Shown here: positions 45,940 to 54,545 of the stretch, in pieces
Layout: each line of letters starts with the position of its first letter
How positions within the stretch are numbered: the first letter of the stretch is position 1
NCBI RefSeq assembly: GCF_003448965.1
Contig: NZ_QRGC01000003.1
Span: 186,001 to 250,000, forward strand
DNA: 64,000 bases
Source of the DNA: Oceanicella sp. SM1341
GTDB lineage: Bacteria; Pseudomonadota; Alphaproteobacteria; Rhodobacterales; Rhodobacteraceae
Direction of reading: 5' to 3'
Position numbers and translations under genes: made by a program
The notes under the pieces: model-generated
The model's input: the letters and a program-made list of their open reading frames with translations, nothing else
Database searches by the model: none
Told to the model about the DNA's origin: nothing

Positions 45940-47290
45940 CGCCCTGATGATCGGTTTCGGCGGGCTCGGGCTGCTCGTCATCCTCATCGCCCTGCGCATG
46001 CCGATCGCCTATTCGATGATCCTCGTCGGCGGCATCGGCGTGACCATCCTCAACGGGCCGGCCATCTTCATGAGCCAGCTCAAGACCCTCGCCTACGGCC
46101 AGTTCTCCATCTACGACCTCTCGGTGGTGCCGATGTTCGTGCTGATGGGCAACATCGCCACCAAGGCCGGCCTCTCGCGCGACCTGTTCCGCGCCGCCAA
46201 CGCCTGGCTGGGCTGGCTGCCCGGCGGCACCGCCATCTCGGCCATCGCGGCCTGCGCGGGCTTCGGCTCGGTCTGCGGCTCCTCGCTCGCCACCGCGTCG
46301 ACCATGGGCCAGGTGGCCCTGCCCGAGCTGTTCCGCTACCGCTACTCCGGCGCGCTCGCCACCGGCACGCTGGCGGCCGGCGGCGTGCTGGGCATCCTGA
46401 TCCCGCCCTCGGTGGTGCTGGTGATCTACGCGGTGATCGTGGAGGCGAACATCGTCACCATGTTCATGGCGGCGCTCATCCCCGGGCTGATCGCGGTCAT
46501 CCTCTTCATCCTCACCATCCTGGTCTATGTCACGCTCAACCCCGCCGCGGGCCCGAAGCGCGAGGCGATCGACCGCGCGGAGTTCATCTCCGCCTCCGTC
46601 GCCGTGCTGCCGGTGCTCTGCGTCTTCGCGCTGGTGATCGGCGGCATCTACTTCGGCTTCTTCAACCCCACGCCCGCCGCCGCCATCGGCGTGTTCCTGG
46701 TGTGGATGTACGGCATGGTGCACGGCGGCATCCGCTGGCCGCAGCTGCGCGAGGCCCTGCTGCAGACCGCCGGCTCCACCGGCATGATCTACCTCATCCT
46801 GCTCGGCGCGGAGATGCTGAAGATCTTCATGTCCCGCGGTGGCGTGCCCCAGGCGGTGGCGGAGTGGATGGCCAATTCCGGCCTCGCGCCGCTCACCGTG
46901 CTGGTGATCCTGCTCGCCGCCCTCATCCTGCTGGGCTGCCTGATGGACAGCCTGTCGATGATCCTGCTCGCCATCCCGTTCTTCTGGCCGGTGCTGGTGG
47001 AGATCAACGGCGGCGATTACGTCGATGCCGCCACCGCCGGCTTCGGCATGAGCACGGAAGACCTGAAGGTCTGGTTCGGCATCCTCGCGCTCATCGTGGT
47101 GGAACTGGGGCTGATCACGCCGCCGGTGGGCATGAACGTCTTCGTCATCTCCGCCATGGCCAAGACCGTGCCGATGCGCGAGACCTTCATCGGCGTGATG
47201 CCCTTCTTCCTCGCCGAGCTCGTCCGGGTGGTGATCCTCGTCGCCTTCCCGGCGCTCACGCTCTGGCTGCCCACCATCCTGCGCAGCTAG
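45932..47290 (+). CDS. TRAP transporter large membrane subunit (DctM family)
   Basis: The 452-residue protein is the sodium-coupled permease of the TRAP system, with about 12 hydrophobic helices. Family features are LRMPIAYSMILVGGIGV, CAGFGSVCGSSLATASTMGQ, GGVLGILIPPSVVLVIYAV and the closing GLITPPVGMNVFVI. It forms the operon's last gene; a G/C hairpin follows 44 bp later. Confidence 0.94.
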   Translation: MADALMIGFGGLGLLVILIALRMPIAYSMILVGGIGVTILNGPAIFMSQLKTLAYGQFSIYDLSVVPMFVLMGNIATKAGLSRDLFRAANAWLGWLPGGTAISAIAACAGFGSVCGSSLATASTMGQVALPELFRYRYSGALATGTLAAGGVLGILIPPSVVLVIYAVIVEANIVTMFMAALIPGLIAVILFILTILVYVTLNPAAGPKREAIDRAEFISASVAVLPVLCVFALVIGGIYFGFFNPTPAAAIGVFLVWMYGMVHGGIRWPQLREALLQTAGSTGMIYLILLGAEMLKIFMSRGGVPQAVAEWMANSGLAPLTVLVILLAALILLGCLMDSLSMILLAIPFFWPVLVEINGGDYVDAATAGFGMSTEDLKVWFGILALIVVELGLITPPVGMNVFVISAMAKTVPMRETFIGVMPFFLAELVRVVILVAFPALTLWLPTILRS

Positions 47291-47333
47291 GCCGGGCGGC
47301 CGCGGGGCTCCGCCAGATCTCCCGCGCCGCTCC

Positions 47334-47370
47334 TCCGCCCCCCGGCCTGCCTCGCGCCCCGGGGGGCGGA
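47334..47370 (+). terminator. Terminator of the TRAP operon
   Basis: TCCGCCCCCCGG and CCGGGGGGCGGA form a perfect 12-bp stem with a 13-nt loop, 44 bases after the last TRAP gene, followed by TATCTG. Confidence 0.6.
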
Positions 47371-47481
47371 TATCTGTCGCGGGGCGGCCCGCGCTCCTAT
47401 ATGGCATGAGAGACCGACCTGCCGGGCCCGCCCGGCCGACGCCGCCCGCCCTGCCCCGGCGGCCGAGACGAGGAGTTGCCC

Positions 47482-48042
47482 ATGCTGCGCCGCCTGAAAT
47501 GGATCCTGATCGCCGTCGCCGTGGTGGTGGTCGGAGCCTGGTTCCACTACTACCTGCCCTCGCACGAGGTGGTGCGCATCGTGGGCACCGACACCAAGCG
47601 GGTCGACAGCTCCGGCCTGTTCGACAGCACCCGCACCACAGGCCAGGGCCCGCAGACCCGCGACGTGCGCTTCATCAACACCGTGGGCGAGAACGGCAAG
47701 GAATACGTCTTCCGCAACGAGGACACCGGCTGGTCCTTCCCGTTCTACTTCAAGTTCGATTCCGGCACCCTGCAGGCCCGCGCCCAGTCGCAGGTCACCG
47801 GGCGGGAGACGCCGCAATGGGTGGTGGTCACCTCCTACGGCTGGCGGCTGGAGATGTTCACCATGTTCCCCAACGTGATCGACATCGAGCCCTCCGAGAC
47901 CGCCGACCCCACCATCATCCCCTGGTTCAACATCATCTTCTTCGTGGTGCTGGGGCTGCTGGCCTTCTGGGTCTACCGGCTGGTGCGCCGCTTCAAGCGC
48001 CGCCGCATCGACCCGCTGTTCGACGGCGACCCGGACACCTGA
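47482..48042 (+). CDS. DUF1523 membrane protein
   Basis: This 186-residue protein has an N-terminal membrane anchor (WILIAVAVVVVGAWFHYYLP), a periplasmic middle with EVVRIVGTDTKRVD and TRDVRFINTVGENGKEYVFR, and a second helix (WFNIIFFVVLGLLAFWVYRL) before a basic tail. This layout is that of DUF1523 proteins, whose role is unknown. The ATG at 47482 has AGGAG six bases upstream. TATATG near 47400 could be part of its own promoter. Confidence 0.82.
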   Translation: MLRRLKWILIAVAVVVVGAWFHYYLPSHEVVRIVGTDTKRVDSSGLFDSTRTTGQGPQTRDVRFINTVGENGKEYVFRNEDTGWSFPFYFKFDSGTLQARAQSQVTGRETPQWVVVTSYGWRLEMFTMFPNVIDIEPSETADPTIIPWFNIIFFVVLGLLAFWVYRLVRRFKRRRIDPLFDGDPDT

Positions 48043-48118
48043 GCCCATGGCACCTTCCCTGCGCCGGGCCCTTCTGGCAGGCTCTTGCGGCACGTCATCC
48101 CCCGCCGGAGGCTCCGCC

Positions 48119-48604
48119 ATGCCCGTCTCGCCCGATGCCGTTCCGCTGGAGGGCGGCTGCGCCTGCGGCGCGCTGCGCTACCGGCTCACCCGGGTGCCGA
48201 TGTTCACCCATTGCTGCCATTGCCGGCAGTGCCAGCGCCTCACCGGCAGCGCCTTCGTGCTCAACACCATCATCGAGGCCGATCACATCGAGCTGCTCTC
48301 CGGCGAGGTGACCATCACCGCCGGCCCCTCCGAGGAGGGCCGTCCGCACGACATCCACCGCTGCGCCGCCTGCCTCACCCCGGTGTGGAGCGACTACGGC
48401 CGCCGCCCGAACTACCGCTTCGTGCGGGTCGGCACGCTCGACACCCCCGGCGCCGTGGCGCCGGACGCGCATATCTTCGCCCGCTCGCGCCTGCCCTGGG
48501 TGCAGCTGCCCGATCCCGCCATCGTGCACGAGATCTTCTACGAGCTGGAAGCCACCTGGCCGCCCGAGATGCTGGCCCGCCGCCGCGCCGCCCTGGGCGG
48601 CTGA
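48119..48604 (+). CDS. GFA/CENP-V-family zinc protein
   Basis: The 161-residue product has the cysteine pattern of the glutathione-dependent formaldehyde-activating (GFA/CENP-V) family: GGCACGALRY, HCCHCRQCQRLTGSAF and HRCAACLTPVWSDYG, which together bind two zinc ions. Members were linked to formaldehyde-glutathione adducts, but the enzymatic role is often unproven. The ATG at 48119 follows CGGAGG and gives the normal length; an upstream in-frame start at 48047 adds 24 residues that do not fit. Confidence 0.87.
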   Translation: MPVSPDAVPLEGGCACGALRYRLTRVPMFTHCCHCRQCQRLTGSAFVLNTIIEADHIELLSGEVTITAGPSEEGRPHDIHRCAACLTPVWSDYGRRPNYRFVRVGTLDTPGAVAPDAHIFARSRLPWVQLPDPAIVHEIFYELEATWPPEMLARRRAALGG

Positions 48605-48675
48605 GCGCCCCGCCCTCCGGGGCCGGCGGCCCGGCAGCGCCGACCGGGTGGCGGCAGGCGCCTCGCGGCCGCGCC

Positions 48676-50283
48676 TCAGATGCGGCCGTCGTAGGCCCGG
48701 CGGGGGATCCGCACGGCGATCACCGAGGGGCCGTCGCGCCCGAAGGCCTCGGCCAGCGCCCCGGTGAGGGCCCCGGCGTCGGACACGGTGCAGCCCGGCG
48801 TGCCCATCGCGGCGGCCACGGCGGCGTAGTCGGTGGTGCCGAAGTCCACGCCCGCGTTCGGCCGCCCGTCGGCGCGCTGCTTCATCTCGATGAGCGCGAG
48901 CGAGCCGTCGACCATCACCACCACCGGGATCGGCAGCGCGAGGTCGCGCAGGGTGGCAAGCTCGCCCAGGATCATGTCGAGCGCGCCGTCCCCGGTAACC
49001 ACCAGCGCGGGGATGTCGGGGCGCGACAGCGCATGGCCCATGGCGAGCGGCAGGGCACAGCCCATGGTGCAGAAGCCGGTGGACTGCAGCAGCCGGCGCG
49101 GCGCGGCGCAGCCGAGGATCTGGCTCAGCAGGATGCGGTGGGCGCCGGTGTCCACCGCCGTCACGCATCCCTCCGGCCGGGCGGCGGCGATGGCATGGAA
49201 GGCGGCGGACGGGCCCCAGCCCTCGCCCGGGGCGAAGGCCTCGGCGAGGGCGGCGCGCGCCAGCTCCGGCTCGCCCAGCGGCCAGAGCGGCTTCGGTGCG
49301 GCCCCGAGCGTGAGGCTCGCAAGCCCCGCCGCGGGGTCGCACACCCAGGCGGCGTCGGCGCCGTGCATGTACTGCGTGTCCGGGCTGGCGGAGAAGGCGA
49401 TGCAGCGGCCCGGCTGCCATGGCCGGTGCCAGCCGGCGCGCATCTCGATCGCGTCATAGCCGCAGGCGATCACGAGGTCGGCCTGCGCGAGCAGCGGCAG
49501 CACGATGGCGTCCGAGCGCGGCGACAGGCCGTGGCCGCCCAGCGCGCGGGGGTCGGCCTCGTCGATTAGCCCCTTGGCCTTGTAGGTGGTGAGCACCGGG
49601 ATGCCGAAGCGCGCCGCGGTCTCGCGCAGCACCTCCGCGCCGCCGGGGCTGGCCAGCAGGCCGGAGCCGGCGACGATGACGGGCCGCTCGGCGGCGGCAA
49701 AGGCGGCGCGGGCCGCCTCCAGCACCGGGCCCTCTGCGGGCGCGGCCGGGGCATAGGGCGCGCGGCGGAAGCCGCGGTCGGGCGCATGCGCGGCGGTCGC
49801 CACCGGCACCGGCAGGTCGATGTGCACCGGGCCGGGCGCGGGGTCGGTCGCGAGCGCGATCGCCTTGTCGGCGAGCAGGTCGCAGGCGCCCTCGCGGGCC
49901 TCGAAACTGCCCTTCACCAGCGGGCGCAGCACCGCCTGCTGGTCGAGCACCTGGTGGGAGAAGCCCAGCGCCTCCGCCTCCGGGATGCGGCCGGTGAGCA
50001 CGATGAGCGGCACCCGGTCCTGCTGGGCATTGGCGGTGACGTTCACGCAATTGGCCATGCCCGGCCCCACGGTGGCCACGAGCACGGCGGGCGCGCCGGT
50101 GGCGGCCCAGGCGCCCTCGGCCATGAAGCCGGCGGCATTCTCGTGGCGGGCGAGCACGAAGCGGATGCCGGCGCGCTCCAGCGCCTCCACGAGGGCGACG
50201 ACCTCGCCGCCGGGCAGACCGAAGGCATGGCGCACGCCCGCCTCGGCGAGGCGGGCGGCGATGATGTCGGCAGAGGTGGTCAT
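48676..50283 (-). CDS. Thiamine-diphosphate enzyme, acetolactate-synthase-like
   Basis: The 535-residue product has the three domains of the acetolactate synthase superfamily. The N-terminal part holds the catalytic Glu in ARHENAAGFMAEG; the C-terminal part has the thiamine-diphosphate motif GDGALDMILGELATLRDLAL. The usual NN at the motif end is replaced by VDGSLALI. No regulatory small subunit or branched-chain amino-acid gene is nearby, so it is more likely a relative (for example a decarboxylase or sulfoacetaldehyde-type enzyme) than true IlvB. The reaction is not assigned. Confidence 0.82.
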   Translation of the reverse strand: MTTSADIIAARLAEAGVRHAFGLPGGEVVALVEALERAGIRFVLARHENAAGFMAEGAWAATGAPAVLVATVGPGMANCVNVTANAQQDRVPLIVLTGRIPEAEALGFSHQVLDQQAVLRPLVKGSFEAREGACDLLADKAIALATDPAPGPVHIDLPVPVATAAHAPDRGFRRAPYAPAAPAEGPVLEAARAAFAAAERPVIVAGSGLLASPGGAEVLRETAARFGIPVLTTYKAKGLIDEADPRALGGHGLSPRSDAIVLPLLAQADLVIACGYDAIEMRAGWHRPWQPGRCIAFSASPDTQYMHGADAAWVCDPAAGLASLTLGAAPKPLWPLGEPELARAALAEAFAPGEGWGPSAAFHAIAAARPEGCVTAVDTGAHRILLSQILGCAAPRRLLQSTGFCTMGCALPLAMGHALSRPDIPALVVTGDGALDMILGELATLRDLALPIPVVVMVDGSLALIEMKQRADGRPNAGVDFGTTDYAAVAAAMGTPGCTVSDAGALTGALAEAFGRDGPSVIAVRIPRRAYDGRI

Positions 50284-50363
50284 GCGCGGGCTCCCCGGGG
50301 GTGGTTTCGGCTGCCCCCAGTCGGGCCGGGGGCAGGCCCGGGGTCAAGCGCCGCGTTGCCGGC

Positions 50364-50735
50364 TCACGGAAGCTTGCGCTTGGCGCCGGTCTCGTCGGTG
50401 GCGACGAAGGTGAAATCGGCCTGGGTCATGCGCATGCTCTCGCCGGAGGGCTGGCGGGTGACCCAGACCTCGACATGGATGCGCATCGAGGTGGTGCCCT
50501 CGTGCTCGAGGTCGGAGTAGATCGACACGATGTCGCCCACGTGCACCGGCTTGTGGAAGGTCATCGCCTCCACCGCGATGGTGGCGACGCGGCCGCGCGC
50601 CCGGGTGCGGGCCACGACGGAGGCGCCGAGGTCCATCTGCGCCATCAGCCAGCCGCCGAAGATATCGCCGTTCGCGTTGGTGTCGGCGGGCATGGCGATG
50701 GTCTGGAGGGCGAGCACGCCGCGGGGCTGGGTCAT
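50364..50735 (-). CDS. Acyl-CoA thioesterase (YciA-like hot-dog protein)
   Basis: This 123-residue single hot-dog domain hydrolyses acyl-CoA. It has the YciA pattern: LALQTIAMPADTNANGDIFG with GGWLMAQMDLGA carrying the catalytic Asn/Asp, then VEAMTFHKPVHVGDIVSIYS. The start MTQPRGVLAL at 50735 has GGAG upstream and gives the family length; a long in-frame extension reaches into a repeat-rich spacer and is rejected. Confidence 0.88.
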   Translation of the reverse strand: MTQPRGVLALQTIAMPADTNANGDIFGGWLMAQMDLGASVVARTRARGRVATIAVEAMTFHKPVHVGDIVSIYSDLEHEGTTSMRIHVEVWVTRQPSGESMRMTQADFTFVATDETGAKRKLP

Positions 50736-50990
50736 CTGGGGGGTCTCCGGGACTGACGTTGGCAGGGCGCACACGTTGGCGTCCGCGCCGGGCGGGCGCA
50801 AGCCAAACCCGCCGGGAACCGGGCCGCGGCGGGGCGAATGCCCAAGCCGCGGGCGGGCGGCAGCGCCCCTGCCCGGGCCTTGCGCAGGGCGGGGAGCCTT
50901 CGCCTCGGGGGGCATCGAGCCCCCGCTCGGCAAACGGGGCGCCTGCGCCCCGGGCGCGGGGCCCGGCGCGCGTCTCCCGGCAGGACCGGC
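50736..50990. other. 255-bp spacer holding one copy of a dispersed hairpin element
   Basis: No gene is seen. It contains copy A of a hairpin element also found twice at 59.8-60.0 kb (50894-50937). Confidence 0.5.
50894..50937. repeat. Dispersed hairpin element, copy A
   Basis: The core is GGGGGC-ATCGA-GCCCCC (50908-50924), preceded by GCCTTCGCCTCG and followed by GCTCGGCAAACG. Copies B (59838-59877) and C (about 59952-60007) share the stem, the pyrimidine-rich left flank and the CTCGGC right flank. Confidence 0.55.
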
Positions 50991-51869
50991 TCAGCGACCG
51001 AGCAGGCGCATCACCTCGGGCCAGGCTTCGGGGTCGGCCACGGTCTTGTCGCGGCAGAAGGGGTTGCAGAAGCCGATGACATGGCCATCGATCCGCGCCA
51101 GAGCATCCGCCGCCACGGGCTTGCCGGAAAAGGGGCAGGCGGCGTTCTCGGGCGTGCCCTCGGCCAGCGCCTCGGCGGCAAGCGGCGCGGGGCCGGGCCA
51201 GGGGCGCTCGGGCAGCCCGGTGGCATAGGCCTCCTGCACGTGGTTCTCCGCCCGGCCCATGGCGCGCCAGCGGCGGAAGGCGCCGTCGGCGAGGTGGCTC
51301 GCCACATAGGCGGCGGCCTCGGGCCCCACCGGCAGGCCATAGGTGGCGATGCGGGTGGCCACGGGGGCGTAGAACGCATCCGCCACGCTGTAGGCGCCGA
51401 AGAGCCACGGACCCTCCGTGCGGCCCGGTGCCGCCATCGCCAGCGCCCAGAGCCGCTCCAGCCGGGCGATGTCCGCGAGCACCGCCTCGGAAGGCACGAA
51501 GCCCGCGAAGCTGGTGGAGAGGTTCATCGGGCAGGCGCCGCGCAGGGCGGTGAAGCCGGAGTGCATCTCGGCCACCAGCGCGCGGGCCAGCGCGCGGGCG
51601 CCCCGGTCGGCCGGCCAGTGCCCGGCCCCGGGGAAGGCCTCGGCCAGCGTCTCGGCCATGGCGAGACTGTCCCAGACCACGCCCTCCGGCCCGGACATCG
51701 CCGGCACCTGCCGGGCCGGGGCGAAGCCTTCCAGCATCCGCCCGAAGCCCTCGGTGTAGAGCCGCGCGCTCACCACCCTCACCGGCAGGCCGAAGCGCGC
51801 GAAGAGCAGCCAGCCGCGCAGCGACCAGCTCGAATACGTCCTGTCGCCGATGGCGAGCGTGTAATCCAT
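50991..51869 (-). CDS. Glutathione S-transferase with C-terminal Cys-rich extension
   Basis: The first 220 residues are a glutathione S-transferase: a thioredoxin-like N-domain with IGDRTYSSWSLRGWLLFARF and VPAMSGPEGVVWDSLAM, then a helical C-domain. About 45 extra residues follow, with CPFSGKPVAADALARI and FCNPFCRDKTVADPEAWPEV. The Cys-x-Cys spacing looks like a small metal-binding module of the YHS/TRASH type. The substrate of the transferase is unknown. The ATG at 51869 has AGGAGG upstream. Confidence 0.85.
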   Translation of the reverse strand: MDYTLAIGDRTYSSWSLRGWLLFARFGLPVRVVSARLYTEGFGRMLEGFAPARQVPAMSGPEGVVWDSLAMAETLAEAFPGAGHWPADRGARALARALVAEMHSGFTALRGACPMNLSTSFAGFVPSEAVLADIARLERLWALAMAAPGRTEGPWLFGAYSVADAFYAPVATRIATYGLPVGPEAAAYVASHLADGAFRRWRAMGRAENHVQEAYATGLPERPWPGPAPLAAEALAEGTPENAACPFSGKPVAADALARIDGHVIGFCNPFCRDKTVADPEAWPEVMRLLGR

Positions 51870-52251
51870 GAGGCACCTCCTGCGCGCATCCTGCCCGAGC
51901 CGGGCGCGCCCGGGAAATCAGCTTTCCTGCGCAGGTCCATCACGGCGCGTGATCGGGGGCGGGGCAATCAGGCGGCTTCGCGGCGCTCCGGCCCCGGGCC
52001 GGTATCCGCCGCCAGGACGCCCGCCGCGCGCGGGGCAGACCCCGGCCGCAGCTCACCGGCGGTCCGGCGGGCACGACCGGGGCCGGGGGCATGAGACGCC
52101 CCGGGCGCGGTACGGACGACGTCCGACGCGGCGCGGTCGCCACCCCGCGGGCCTGGCAAGACGGTCCGTCCCTGCCCTCCGCCGTTGCGGAGCCTGTCCA
52201 GCCGCGGCGCCGGCCACCCTGCACCGCCCTGCTCCCGCGAACGCGGGAGCC
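51870..52251. other. 382-bp region without a gene
   Basis: No coding sequence with start and motif is visible on either strand. The end next to the phosphatase gene has a hairpin GCTCCCGCG-AA-CGCGGGAGC (52231-52250) one base past the stop codon, which may terminate the cobU transcript on the minus strand. Confidence 0.5.
52231..52250 (-). terminator. Hairpin after the cobU-phosphatase pair
   Basis: A perfect 9-bp stem with two loop bases directly after the stop of the histidine-phosphatase gene. No T-run follows. Confidence 0.5.
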
Positions 52252-52827
52252 TCACGGCCGGGCGTTCACCCGCTCCACCGCCCAGGCGCTGCCCAGCCGG
52301 TCGATGCGGGTGAGCGACAGCGGGTCGATGCGGAAGGCAAAGGCCTGCTCGGGGCCGAGGCCCAGCGCCAGGGCCAGCGCGGCGCGGATCGGGCCGGCAT
52401 GCGAAACCAGCACGAGGTCGGCGCCCGGGGCGGCCGCCTCCAGCGCCGCGATGGCGGCGGAGACCCGCGCCATCAGCGCGTCCCAGCTTTCGCCTCCGGG
52501 GGCGGGGGTGGGGCCGGGGCGGGTCCAGAAGGCGCGGGCGGCCTCGGGCTCGGCGCGCTCGATCTCGTCGAAGGCGCGGTTCTCCCAACGGCCGAAGTCG
52601 AGCTCGCGCAGGGCGGACGTGTCGGGCAGGCGCAGGGGAAAGGCGCCCAGGCGCTCCGCCGTCTGCCGCGCGCGGGTGAGATCGGAGCTCACCAGCACCG
52701 CGCCCTGCGGCAGGGCGGCGCGCAGCCGCACGAGCGCGGCCTCGTCGGGGAAACTTGCGGGCAGGTCGGTATGGCCCACGGCCCGTGCCGCCCCGGTGGG
52801 CCCGTGGCGCAGCCACCAGAAGCGCAT
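52252..52827 (-). CDS. Histidine phosphatase family protein, possible alpha-ribazole phosphatase
   Basis: This 191-residue protein is of the phosphoglycerate-mutase-like branch. It has the catalytic RHG at the start (MRFWWLRHGPTGAARAVGHT), SSDLTRARQTAERL, ELDFGRWENRAFDEI and the second catalytic His in LVLVSHAGPIRAAL. Its start overlaps the cobU stop by one base (TGATG), which suggests the CobC role of removing phosphate from alpha-ribazole phosphate in cobalamin assembly; sequence alone does not prove it. Confidence 0.85.
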   Translation of the reverse strand: MRFWWLRHGPTGAARAVGHTDLPASFPDEAALVRLRAALPQGAVLVSSDLTRARQTAERLGAFPLRLPDTSALRELDFGRWENRAFDEIERAEPEAARAFWTRPGPTPAPGGESWDALMARVSAAIAALEAAAPGADLVLVSHAGPIRAALALALGLGPEQAFAFRIDPLSLTRIDRLGSAWAVERVNARP

Positions 52828-53360
52828 CAACCGCCGCCCTTGAGCACCAGCGGCAGCCCGGCGGCCACGAAGACCGCCCGGTCGGCCAGGGCCGCCACCT
52901 GCTGGTTCAGCCGGCCCTGCGCGTCGCGAAAGGCCCGGCCCAGCGCGGTCTCGGGCACCAGCCCCATGCCGAGCTCGTTGGACACCAGAACCACCGGCCC
53001 CGGCATCGCCGCGAGCACCTCCAGCAGCGCCGCGCTCTCGGCCGCCACGTCGCCGCCGTCGAGCATCACGTTCGACAGCCAGAGCGTGAGGCAATCGACC
53101 AGCACCGCCCGGCCCGGTTCCACCTCCGCGAGAGTCGCGGCAAGAGCGCGCGGCGCCTCGATGGTCTGCCACTCCGGGCCCCGCTCCTCCCGGTGCAGGG
53201 CGATGCGCGCGGCCATCTCGCCGTCAAACGCCTGCGCGGTGGCGATATACACCCTTGGCAGGCCGGTTTCGCGCACCATCTGCTCTGCAAAGCGGGATTT
53301 CCCCGACCGCGCGCCGCCCAGAACCAGGGCCCGCCGAAAGTTTCCATTTGCGAAACACAC
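52827..53360 (-). CDS. cobU: Adenosylcobinamide kinase / guanylyltransferase
   Basis: The 177-residue bifunctional enzyme (CobU/CobP) phosphorylates adenosylcobinamide and attaches GMP in cobalamin synthesis. Walker A is VLGGARSGKSRFAEQMV; later motifs are YIATAQAFDGEMAARIALHR (with the guanylylated His), LVDCLTLWLSNVM and VSNELGMGLVP. It starts with GTG at 53360; the ribosome-binding site is weak. It is divergent from rpoH and coupled to a phosphatase gene. Cobalamin is a cofactor of Ecm and methylmalonyl-CoA mutase. Confidence 0.92.
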   Translation of the reverse strand: MCFANGNFRRALVLGGARSGKSRFAEQMVRETGLPRVYIATAQAFDGEMAARIALHREERGPEWQTIEAPRALAATLAEVEPGRAVLVDCLTLWLSNVMLDGGDVAAESAALLEVLAAMPGPVVLVSNELGMGLVPETALGRAFRDAQGRLNQQVAALADRAVFVAAGLPLVLKGGG

Positions 53361-53474
53361 AGTTTCTCACACCTTCCGCGCGAACTTTTCACCCTGCTTG
53401 TGCGTAGCAACCCTGAAGCACAGAGGAAAGCCCGGCGCCGCGCAGCCCGGGCTTGATGGAGCGGAGGTATCCTC

Positions 53475-54356
53475 ATGGCCCTAGATCACGCCTTTGGCGA
53501 GCGCACCCCGGCCCCGGTGACACGGCGGGCCATGCGGGCGGAAATGCTCGATGCCGAAACCGAGCTCGAGCTGGCGCGACGCTGGCGTGACGACCAGGAC
53601 GAGGCGGCCCTCCACCGGCTGGTGAACGCCTATGTCCGCCTCGCGATCTCCATGGCCGCGAAGTATCGCCGCTACGGCGGCTCGATGAACGACCTCACCC
53701 AGGAAGCCATCGTCGGCCTGATGAAGGCGGCGGCGAAGTTCGACCCCGACCGGGGCGTGCGCTTCTCCACCTACGCCGTGTGGTGGATCAAGGCCTCCAT
53801 CCAGGATTACGTGATGCGCAACTGGTCGCTGGTGCGCACCGGTTCCACCTCCTCCCAGAAGGCGCTGTTCTTCAACCTCCGCCGCATCCGCGCCAAGCTG
53901 GAGCGCGAGGGCGCGCAGGACGGCGAGGCGATGCGCGAGCAGATCGCCACCACCATCGGCGTGCCGCTGCGCGACGTGGAGATGATGGAGGCCCGGCTCT
54001 CCGGCTCCGATTTCTCGCTCAACGCGCTGCAGGCCGGCGAAGAGGGCCGCGAGTGGGTCGAAACCCTCGAGGACGAGGGCCCGCAGGCCTCCGAGATCGT
54101 CGGCCGCCGCGCCGACAATGCCCGCATGCGCGGCTGGCTCTCCGAGGCGTTCAAGACCCTCACCGAGCGCGAGCGCCTCATCATCGCGGCGCGCAAGCTC
54201 GCGGACGAGCCGCGCACCCTCGACAGTCTCGGCGTCGAGCTGGGCCTCTCGAAGGAGCGCGTGCGCCAGCTCGAGGCCCAGGCCCTGCGCAAGCTGCGCA
54301 AGTGCCTCGAGGCCCGCACCGGCAACGCGGCGCAGCAGTTCGTCGTCGCGGCCTGA
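53475..54356 (+). CDS. rpoH: RNA polymerase sigma factor RpoH (sigma-32 family)
   Basis: This 293-residue sigma factor directs heat-shock or oxidative-stress transcription. It has region 2 with MNDLTQEAIVGLMKAAAKFD and FSTYAVWWIKASIQDYVMRN, the RpoH box QKALFFNLRRI, and region 4 with TLDSLGVELGLSKERVRQLE. Rhodobacterales often have two copies; the neighbours chaN-coaBC and the sequence favour the RpoH-II type (singlet-oxygen response), a tentative call. GGAGG lies before the ATG. A strong terminator follows. Confidence 0.95.
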   Translation: MALDHAFGERTPAPVTRRAMRAEMLDAETELELARRWRDDQDEAALHRLVNAYVRLAISMAAKYRRYGGSMNDLTQEAIVGLMKAAAKFDPDRGVRFSTYAVWWIKASIQDYVMRNWSLVRTGSTSSQKALFFNLRRIRAKLEREGAQDGEAMREQIATTIGVPLRDVEMMEARLSGSDFSLNALQAGEEGREWVETLEDEGPQASEIVGRRADNARMRGWLSEAFKTLTERERLIIAARKLADEPRTLDSLGVELGLSKERVRQLEAQALRKLRKCLEARTGNAAQQFVVAA

Positions 54357-54441
54357 GGGCGCCCCCGAAATTCCGGCCCTCCCCCGGGCCGCACCGATGT
54401 TCCCCCGGGGCTGTCTCCCCCACCCTGCAGCCCCGCCCCCC

Positions 54442-54473
54442 GGAAAGGCGCCCTCCCCCAAGGGCGCCTTTCC
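54442..54473 (+). terminator. rpoH rho-independent terminator
   Basis: GGAAAGGCGCCCT and AGGGCGCCTTTCC form a perfect 13-bp stem with a 6-nt loop, followed by TCTTTGG, 85 bases after the rpoH stop. Confidence 0.85.
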
Positions 54474-54545
54474 TCTTTGGCATAACCCGCTATGCTCCCG
54501 TGCGCCGCCGCGGCGGCTCCTGCCGAAGCTGAAGACGGTGCCTCG

